A stretch of 41,519 nt of DNA. It comes from Thermus_A sp040290245. Its GTDB lineage: Bacteria; Deinococcota; Deinococci; Deinococcales; Thermaceae. The position numbers were made by a program, and so were the translations under genes. The notes beneath the pieces were generated by a model that saw nothing but the letters and a program-made list of their open reading frames with translations, had not been told where the DNA came from and made no database searches. Below are positions 36,082 to 41,519 of this stretch, one piece after another. Every line of letters begins with the position of its first letter. The stretch's first letter is position 1. The DNA is taken from contig NZ_PSMQ01000008.1 in NCBI RefSeq assembly GCF_040290245.1, positions 1-41,519 on the forward strand, written 5' to 3'.

Positions 36082-38843
36082 ATGCCGACCCCTTCCGAGC
36101 GGCGCAAGACCAAAGGGGCGAAGCCCGGCTCAGGGCGTCCGCCTGATGGTGTTTCCTTCGGAAAGCACGGCGGCGCCTCTGTCCGAAGCGCTGCTTCGCG
36201 GAGCGAACACCGAGCTGCTTCGCGGAGCGAACACCGAGTTGCTTCGCGGAGCGAACACCGAGTTGCTTCGCGGAGCGAACACCGAGTTGCTTCGCGGAGC
36301 GAACACCGAGAAGACCCAAGGGCCAGGGGAACCTTGGTGGTGGTGGAGTCCCCCGCCAAGGCGAAAAGCCTGTCCAAGATGCTCGGGGATGGGTTTGAGG
36401 TCCGGGCCAGCAAGGGGCACGTGGCCGACCTGCCCGAGCACACCCTCGGGGTGGATGTGGAAAACGACTTCGCCCCCACCTACGAGGTGAAAAAGGAGAA
36501 GAAGGAGGTAGTCAAGGAGCTGAAAAAGGCCGCCCAAGGCCGCCAGGTCCTGATCGCCACCGACCCCGACCGGGAGGGGGAGGCCATCGGCTGGGNNNNN
36601 NNNNNNNNNNNNNNNNNNNNNNNNNNNNNNNNNNNNNGGACCCGAAGGGGCCGTTGCGGGTGGAGTTCCACGAGATCACCCCAAAGGTGGTCCAGGAAGC
36701 GGTCAAAACCCCCCGGCCCATCAACCAGAACCTGGTGGACGCCCAGCAGGCCAGGCGGGTGCTGGACCGGCTCCTCGGGTACAACCTCTCCCCCCTTCTT
36801 TCCCTCGAGTTCCGCAGGCGGGCGCTCTCCGCGGGCCGCGTCCAGAGCGTGGCCCTAAGGCTCGTGGTGGAGCGGGAGGAGGAGATCGAGGCCTTCCAGC
36901 CCGAGGTCTACCACGTGGTTTGGGGGCGGTTTTTGGCGGTGGCCGCAAGGGAGGGCCCAAAGGCCCTCGAGGTGGAGGCCCGCCTCCAGGAGGTCCGGGG
37001 GAAGAGGCTCTGGCTTGGGGAGGCAGAGAAGGAAGGCCGGCTCCACCTGAAGGAGGAGGCCGAGGTCCAGGCCCTTCTTTCCGAACTGCAAAGGGCTTCT
37101 TACCGGGTGGGGACGGTGGAGGTGAAGGAGCGGCGCAGACCCCCCCCACCCCCGTTCACCACCTCCACGCTTCAGCAGGCGGCCTCCTCCAGGCTCGGCT
37201 ACACCGCAAGCCGCACCATGCGCATCGCCCAGCGCCTCTACGAGGGGGTGGACCTCCCAGAGGGGACGGTGGGCCTCATCACCTACATGCGCACCGACTC
37301 GGTCCGGGTCTCCCCCGAGGCGATCGCCAAGGCCCGGGAGGTGATCCGAGGCGCCTTTGGGCCCGAGTTCCTCCCGGAGGCCCCCCGGACCTACCAAAAC
37401 AAAAAGGCCGGGGTCCAGGACGCCCACGAGGCCATCCGGCCCACCGACCCCGCCCGTAGCCCGGAGGCGGTGCGCCCCTACCTGAGCGAGGAGGAGCACC
37501 GGCTTTACGACCTCATCTGGCGGCGCTTCCTGGCGAGCCAGATGAAGGACGCCCTCTACGAGACCACCTCCGCCCTCCTTCCCTCCCAGGATGGGGCCTT
37601 CGTCTTCCGGGCCTCGGGCTCGGTCTTGAAGTTTGAGGGCTACCTCAGGGCCTGGGGCCGAGACCCGGAAGCGGCTTCACGAAGCGAACAACAGGAGGCG
37701 GAACCCCCCCTCCCGCCCCTCCTGGAGGGAAGCCCTGCCCAGCTCCTCGAGGCCTGGGCCGAACGGAAGGTCACCGAGCCCCCTCCCCGGTACACCGACG
37801 CCACCCTGGTCAAGACCCTGGAGGAGCTGGGCATCGGGAGGCCCTCCACCTACGCCCCCACCCTGGAGACCCTGGAAAAGCGGGCCTACATAAAGCGGCA
37901 GGGCCGGACCCTCTTCCCCACCCCCTTGGGCCGGGAGGTGGTCCGGTACCTAAAGGCCCGCTTCCCCCGGGTGGTGGCCTACGACTTCACCGCTCAGATG
38001 GAGGACCGGCTGGACGAGGTGGAGGAGGGGCGGGCGGTCTGGCCCAAGGTGGTCTGGGAGTTCTACGCCCCCTTCCTCGAGGAGCTGGCCCAGGTGCCCA
38101 AGAAGACCTGCCCCCTTTGCGGCAGGCCTTTAGAACTTAAGGTGAGCCGGTTCGGGCAGTTTCTGGGCTGCACCGGCTACCCCGGGTGCACCTACACCGA
38201 GCCCTTGGAGAAGCGGGAAAGCGAGCCCTTGGAGGAGGCCTGCCCCAAGTGCGGAAGGCCCCTTTTGCGCAAAATTGGCCGGTACGGCCGGTTTATCGCC
38301 TGCTCGGGCTACCCGGAGTGCGACTACACCAGGGACGAGGCCCCTTCCACCGGCCTTTCCTGTCCCAAGTGCAAAACCGGCGAGGTTCTGGAAAAGCGGA
38401 GCAAGCGGGGCAAGGCCTACTACCGCTGCAATCAGAAGGGGTGCGATTTCCTCTCCTTCTACCCCCTCCTTCCCGAACCCTGCTCCAGGTGCGGCTGGAA
38501 CCTGGTCCAGGGTAAAGGCGTCAAAGGTTGCTCCAACCCCGACTGCCCGAGCTACGTGGGCCCAAAGGGCGGCCCACTGCAAAAAGCCGGGGAGCCTAAA
38601 AGCCCTCGGCCCAAAGGGCCCAAGGGATCCCAGCCCTCCCCAAAAGCGGGTGAGCTTCCGGCTGACTGGGAGGCGCTTCTGGCCTACAAAGATCAGCTGA
38701 AGGAGGAGGAAAAGGCCCTTCTGGAAAAGGCTGGCTCCGGTACCCCCTTAACCCAAGAGGAAAAGGCCCTCTTCAAGAAGGCCCTTTTCAAGCTCCGCAT
38801 GGCCAAGGGCCGAGCGGAGAAAAAAGGGAAGGTGTTGGCGTGA
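36082..38843 (+). CDS. topA: DNA topoisomerase I with repeat-expanded N-terminus (interrupted by an assembly gap)
   Basis: Type IA topoisomerase relaxing negative supercoils. Toprim domain TLVVVESPAKAKSLSKMLGD and ATDPDREGEAIGW with the metal-binding DxD; active tyrosine in GLITYMRTDSVR; NLVDAQQARRVLDRLLGYNL; RALSAGRVQSVALRLVVERE. Then four C-terminal cysteine fingers (CPLCGRPLELK, CPKCGRPLLRK, CPKCKTGEVLEK, CSRCGWNLVQGK) and a basic tail. Toprim normally begins within a few residues of the start; here it begins near residue 84, after a basic stretch (ERRKTKGAKPGSGRPPDG) and five AASRSEHR-type octapeptides (residues 37-76). The 42-N gap at 36596-36637 falls just after the Toprim DxD motif; the flanks are in different frames, so the stated gap length is wrong. 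Start ATG 36082 from the promoter; 36073 is possible. Confidence 0.93.
36146..36168 (-). repeat. Degenerate inverted copy of the palindromic repeat at the topA N-terminus
   Basis: Contains TTTCC-TTC-GGAAA (36151-36163), a perfect 5-bp stem with a third stem sequence, between GGTG and GCAC flanks that match the family. Read in the topA frame as part of GVSFGKHG. It lies 22 bp before the five-unit array. Confidence 0.75.
36190..36309 (+). repeat. Five tandem 24-bp palindromic repeats in the topA N-terminus
   Basis: Units at 36190, 36214, 36238, 36262 and 36286. The first two begin GCTGC, the other three GTTGC; otherwise they are identical, with the core TTCGCGGAGCGAA. In the topA frame they encode AASRSEHR twice and VASRSEHR three times. 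All six reading frames through the array are open. Confidence 0.97.
36596..36637. other. Assembly gap (42 Ns) inside topA
   Basis: The upstream frame (…AIGW) and the downstream frame (DPKGPLRVEF) are not in register across 42 Ns. A gap whose length is one less or one more than a multiple of three from this value is required. By family comparison perhaps only about 8-10 residues are missing, so 42 may be a placeholder. Confidence 0.97.
37671..37694 (+). repeat. Degenerate 24-bp repeat copy inside the topA core
   Basis: GCTTCACGAAGCGAACA differs from the family GCTTCGCGGAGCGAACA at two positions, which shift the hairpin to GCTTC-AC-GAAGC. Encoded residues AASRSEQQ lie in a poorly conserved loop followed by a proline-rich stretch (EAEPPLPPLLEG). 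Confidence 0.8.
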
Positions 38844-39097
38844 AGCTCCACCTAAAACGGCTGGCCCGGGAAAAGGAGGTCCGGTTTCCCGGGGTGGAGC
38901 ACTTCCGGGTCTACGAGGCCCGAAGGAGGGAGGAGCGGCCCGGCGGCTTCATCTACGTGGTTCTGGAAGGAGAGGTGGTCATCGACCTCCCGGACGGGCG
39001 GTACCTTCACCTCCGCCCCTTTGAGGCGGCCCACCTGAAAGGGCCTCACGTCCTCCTTCCGGTGGAGCGGGCCCTCCTTCTGGAGGTTCGGGCCTAG
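38840..39097 (+). CDS. Small cupin-like protein
   Basis: 85 aa. A single-domain beta protein with the cupin-type pattern GGFIYVVLEGEVVIDLPDGR then YLHLRPFEAAHLKGPHVLLP. The histidine pair of metal cupins is only partly present, so metal binding is uncertain. GTG start overlaps the topA stop (GTGA), so it is translated with topA. Its last 119 bp overlap the 3' end of the convergent VanW-family gene, a rare arrangement. Function unknown. Confidence 0.6.
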   Translation: MKLHLKRLAREKEVRFPGVEHFRVYEARRREERPGGFIYVVLEGEVVIDLPDGRYLHLRPFEAAHLKGPHVLLPVERALLLEVRA

Positions 39098-40163
39098 GCC
39101 CCACCAGAAAGACCGCCCCCCAGGGCTTGTACCTGCTTTGCAAACCGTCCACCCGCTCCTTGCCGCTTTGATAGCGGACCACGCGTTTCCAATAGACCGT
39201 CATCCCCTCCGCGGCAAAGTCCACCTGCTTGACCGCGTCCGGGGGCAGGCTGGGGTCCAAAATCCGCCGCTCGGCCAGGGGAGGCTCCCGGTCGGTGATC
39301 ACCGGGCCCTCGAGGCGCACCGCCCGGTCCTTGGTCCCAAACAGGTGGAAGCGGAGCCGCGTGCCCTGAATAGAGCTCTGAACGTAAAGGTGGCCTGGGG
39401 TGTCGTTCTCCACGCGAAGGTCTAGGTAGGGTTGGAAGACGCTCGCATCCAGACCCGGGGGGGTGTAGTAGCGGACGAGGTAGCTATGGGGGTGGCGCTC
39501 CAGGATGGGAAGCCCCGCGAAGTAGGCCGCGCGGAAGAAGGTGGTGGAGACCTGGCAAACCCCACCCCCCACTCCCTGCTCTGTACGGTCACCAAGGATG
39601 ACGTACGCCTCCTTATACCCCGCCTGTTCGCTCACCTCCCCCAGGGCCCGATTAAAGGAGAAAACCCCCGGGGGGATGAGAAGGCCATCCAGGCGGGAGG
39701 CCGCCAGGCGGAGGTTGTGGATGCGGTTAGGGTGGGAGCCCCTATAGTCGGTCTCCGCCGTGGCCAGGTGGTCGCGTACCCCTAGGCGGTAAAGATCGCG
39801 CAAACTGGGCTTTGGAGGGATCTGGCGGGCGGGCAGGAGGAAGCTGGCCCGGCCCTCGGCCCAGGCTTTCCGGAAGGCAGCCAAAGCCTCCTCTTCGTCA
39901 AACGTGCGGCCCACCTTCTCCACCCCCCGCCACCTTCCCCCCTCCCACACGAACCGGGGCGGCCTGGGCTCCTGCGTCCAGGCCCGGATCAGGGCCCTAA
40001 GCTCCTGTTCCGAGGCCACCCGTTGCCTTTTCGTGCCCACATAGGCCTTGACCTCCCCCCCCTCGAGGACCTCCTCCCTCACCACCAAAACCGCCTCGGG
40101 GATGGGCTTGACCTCCAGGGCCACCCCAAAGGAAAGCGCCAGGGGGAAGAACCAAAGCCTCAT
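38979..40163 (-). CDS. VanW-family protein (YoaR-like), exported
   Basis: 394 aa. Signal peptide MRLWFFPLALSFGVAL. The VanW domain (about residues 150-280) is clear: NRIHNLRLAASRLDGLLIPP, GVFSFNRALGEVSEQAGYKE, EQGVGGGVCQVSTTFFRAAY and RHPHSYLVRYYTPPGLDASV. It ends with a strand region KPWGAVFLVG, where homologues usually stop; the further about 45 residues (proline/glycine-rich, PEPPEGGPAPPEGGREALSG) run over the cupin-like gene and look like read-through of a lost stop codon. Function of VanW proteins is unknown; a cell-wall role is suspected from their occurrence next to vancomycin-resistance genes. It starts 9 bp after the nitroreductase. Confidence 0.87.
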   Translation of the reverse strand: MRLWFFPLALSFGVALEVKPIPEAVLVVREEVLEGGEVKAYVGTKRQRVASEQELRALIRAWTQEPRPPRFVWEGGRWRGVEKVGRTFDEEEALAAFRKAWAEGRASFLLPARQIPPKPSLRDLYRLGVRDHLATAETDYRGSHPNRIHNLRLAASRLDGLLIPPGVFSFNRALGEVSEQAGYKEAYVILGDRTEQGVGGGVCQVSTTFFRAAYFAGLPILERHPHSYLVRYYTPPGLDASVFQPYLDLRVENDTPGHLYVQSSIQGTRLRFHLFGTKDRAVRLEGPVITDREPPLAERRILDPSLPPDAVKQVDFAAEGMTVYWKRVVRYQSGKERVDGLQSRYKPWGAVFLVGPRPEPPEGGPAPPEGGREALSGGPPQRGGGEGTARPGGR

Positions 40164-40172
40164 CCCTTCAGC

Positions 40173-40790
40173 TTACCGCACGGTGAGCACCCGCTCTAGG
40201 GCGTGGCGGTGGTGCGGAAAACCCTCTTCTGCACCATACCCCAGGGGCACCAGGGCGGGAATCCGGACATGATCGGGCAGGCCGAGCAGGGCCTTGACTC
40301 GAGCGGGGTCAAACCCAAGCATGGGCACGCTGTCCAGGCCATAGGCCTTTAAAAGGAGGAGCAGGTAGCCAAGGTAGATGTAGCTCTGGCCTGCACCCCA
40401 GGCCTCCACCTCTTCTTGCGGCATTGCTTGAAAGTGTTTTAGGACGCTATCCATGTAAGCGGGTCTTCGCTCCTGGGGCAGACCGGGATGAATGACCTCT
40501 TCCAAGTGGGCCAGGGCATCCTTCATGTCCGAGTAGACCACAAGGACCACGGGGGCGGTCTCCACCGCCTCCTGGCCAAAGGCGGCCGCGCGCAAGGCTT
40601 TTTTAAGCCCGGGGTCCAAGACGGCCACCAGCCGCCAAGGCTGTAGGTTCCAAGCAGAGGGGGCAGCCTGGGCAGTGGCCAGGACCTCTTTCAAAAGGGA
40701 CATGGGCACGGGATCAGGGCGGAACCTACGGACGGAGCGCCGCCTGAGCGCGGCCTCCTTGGCGCTTAAAACCTGAAGGGCCGACTCCAT
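40173..40790 (-). CDS. Nitroreductase-family flavoprotein
   Basis: 205 aa. FMN-binding nitroreductase fold: LRRRSVRRFRPDPVPMSLLK (RRSVR), LATAQAAPSAWNLQPWRLVA (APSxxNxQPW), and near the end GYLLLLLKAYGLDSVPMLGF and PDHVRIPALVPLGYGAEEGF. Likely reduces nitro compounds, quinones or a specific metabolite with NAD(P)H; the substrate is unknown. ATG 40790 is chosen since RRSVR then lies at the usual distance; the in-frame start at 40847 would overlap the pseudouridine synthase remnant. Confidence 0.88.
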   Translation of the reverse strand: MESALQVLSAKEAALRRRSVRRFRPDPVPMSLLKEVLATAQAAPSAWNLQPWRLVAVLDPGLKKALRAAAFGQEAVETAPVVLVVYSDMKDALAHLEEVIHPGLPQERRPAYMDSVLKHFQAMPQEEVEAWGAGQSYIYLGYLLLLLKAYGLDSVPMLGFDPARVKALLGLPDHVRIPALVPLGYGAEEGFPHHRHALERVLTVR

Positions 40791-40843
40791 ACAAGGCAAG
40801 GGTACGGGAGGACTCGAGGGCGCACGGTGCTTGGTGCCACCTT

Positions 40844-41519
40844 TCACCTGAGTCCCAAACCGTAAAGCGCCTCCTCTTCCTCCTGCCGCAGGGGCCGCAC
40901 CGACCCCAAGGGGAGGTCCAAGGCCAAGGGCCCCATGCGCAGCCGCTTCAGGTAGACCAGCCGGTTGCCCATCGCCTAAAACATCCGCTTCACCCGGTGG
41001 TACCGGCCCTCCACCAGGGTCAGCTCCACCTCGAAGGGGGCAAGGATGGTAAGCCTTGCCGGCAAAAAGACCTCCCCTCCCAGCCTAAGGCCCAGGGCAA
41101 AAGCCTGGATGTACGCCTCCTGGGCGGGGGCCTCGGTCACGCCCGGTCAGCCGCGTAGCGGCTACGTTCCAGGGCGTACCTTGAGGCGGGCGTAGTAGAC
41201 CTTTTCCACCTTGTACCGAGGGTGGGTGAGGCGGTGGAGGAGGGCCCCGTCTGAGGTGAAAAGGAGGAGGCCTTCCGTGTCCTTATCCAGCCGGCCCACG
41301 GGCTCCACCTTGCCCCGGTAAGGCTCGGGAAGGAGGCGGAAGACGCTTGGCCCCTCGGCCTCGCTTCGGCTGGTCACGTACCCCGCGGGCTTGTGGAGGA
41401 GAAGATGGTGGTGCCTCCGGTAAAAAACGGGTTTTCCTCCCAGAAAAAGGGGGGTCCTCTCTGGGTCCAAGAGGTGGCCGGGGTCTTTGACCACCTCCTC
41501 CCCCACCCGGCCAAGCCCT
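40844..41519 (-). pseudogene. RsuA/RluB-family pseudouridine synthase, inactivated (runs off window)
   Basis: One continuous minus-strand frame with three stops. Before them: GEEVVKDPGHLLDPERTPLF (end of S4 domain), LLHKPAGYVTSRSEAEGPSV, and the catalytic VEPVGRLDKDTEGLLLFTSD with its Asp. Then KVYYARLKVRPGT followed by TAG (41164-41162) and TGA (41149-41147), both inside a short segment around a palindrome (41149-41163), then the same frame goes on with EAPAQEAYIQAFALGLRLGG, LTLVEGRYHRVKRMF, a third stop TAG (40978-40976), and AMGNRLVYLKRLRMGPLALD to a TGA at 40846. The last stop replaces a residue in the conserved 'MF.A.G' motif. The 5' end lies beyond the window. Confidence 0.88.
41149..41163. 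repeat. Hairpin-forming insertion in the pseudouridine synthase remnant
   Basis: AGCCGC-GTA-GCGGCT is a 6-bp stem with a 3-nt loop, the same architecture as the 24-bp repeat (5-bp stem, 3-nt loop) but with an unrelated stem sequence. It keeps the host frame while adding two stops. Whether it belongs to a second palindrome family is open. Confidence 0.5.

Noticed and set aside
36190..36309. Repeat array as a CRISPR or minisatellite outside genes
   Set aside because: Units are directly adjacent with no spacers and continue the topA frame.

Overview
The window comes from a Thermus-type genome. The DNA is very GC-rich, genes are packed with 1-4 nt start/stop overlaps, and the proteins have the Thermus look, including a DnaX-clamp-loader delta' gene next to a PSP1/RicT gene, MutS2, and a maltose/trehalose ABC operon with a GH13 glycosidase. 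I cannot name the species. A run of 42 Ns at 36596-36637 shows this is a draft assembly.

Layout. (1) 1-1330 is a scar: a 3' fragment of an lptF-like gene, a decayed IS256-family element, and a broken 5' fragment of manC (mannose-1-phosphate guanylyltransferase). (2) 1330-10798, all on the minus strand and read from ugd downwards, is an exopolysaccharide cluster: ugd and uxs (UDP-glucuronate to UDP-xylose), a galE remnant, a Wzx flippase, glycosyltransferases, a Wzy-like polymerase and a WbaP-like initiating phosphoglycosyltransferase. Two genes in its middle (about 4.7-7.0 kb) are visibly AT-richer than the rest. A 147-bp piece of lptF occurs on both sides of the cluster in the same orientation. 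(3) 10900-16185 holds an Lpt-like envelope set: LptF permease, an LptC/OstA-like protein and an LptD-like barrel, together with a second Wzy/ligase-type membrane protein and a small exported beta protein. (4) tRNA-Thr(CGU), then murI, a LOG-family gene and rdgB. (5) malE-malF-malG plus GH13 glycosidase, then mutS2. (6) Small unknown genes, a metallophosphoesterase, holB and ricT. (7) Two nucleoside-type ABC permeases, glmU, lgt, a glutaredoxin-like protein and a DUF456 protein on the minus strand. (8) topA, a small cupin-like protein, a VanW-family protein, a nitroreductase and a decayed RsuA-family pseudouridine synthase at the right edge.

Two features cut across the whole window. First, a 24-bp palindromic repeat (core TTCGCGGAGCGAA) sits in frame inside at least four protein genes (wzy-like, mutS2, holB, topA) in both orientations and three reading frames. 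It is open in all six frames, and its variants keep the hairpin by compensating changes. It looks like an intragenic mobile palindrome similar in concept to Rickettsia palindromic elements. Second, at least a dozen genes have a -10-like hexamer ending 6-8 nt before the start codon, as expected for leaderless mRNAs. In three cases the hexamer overlaps the last codons and stop codon of the preceding gene.
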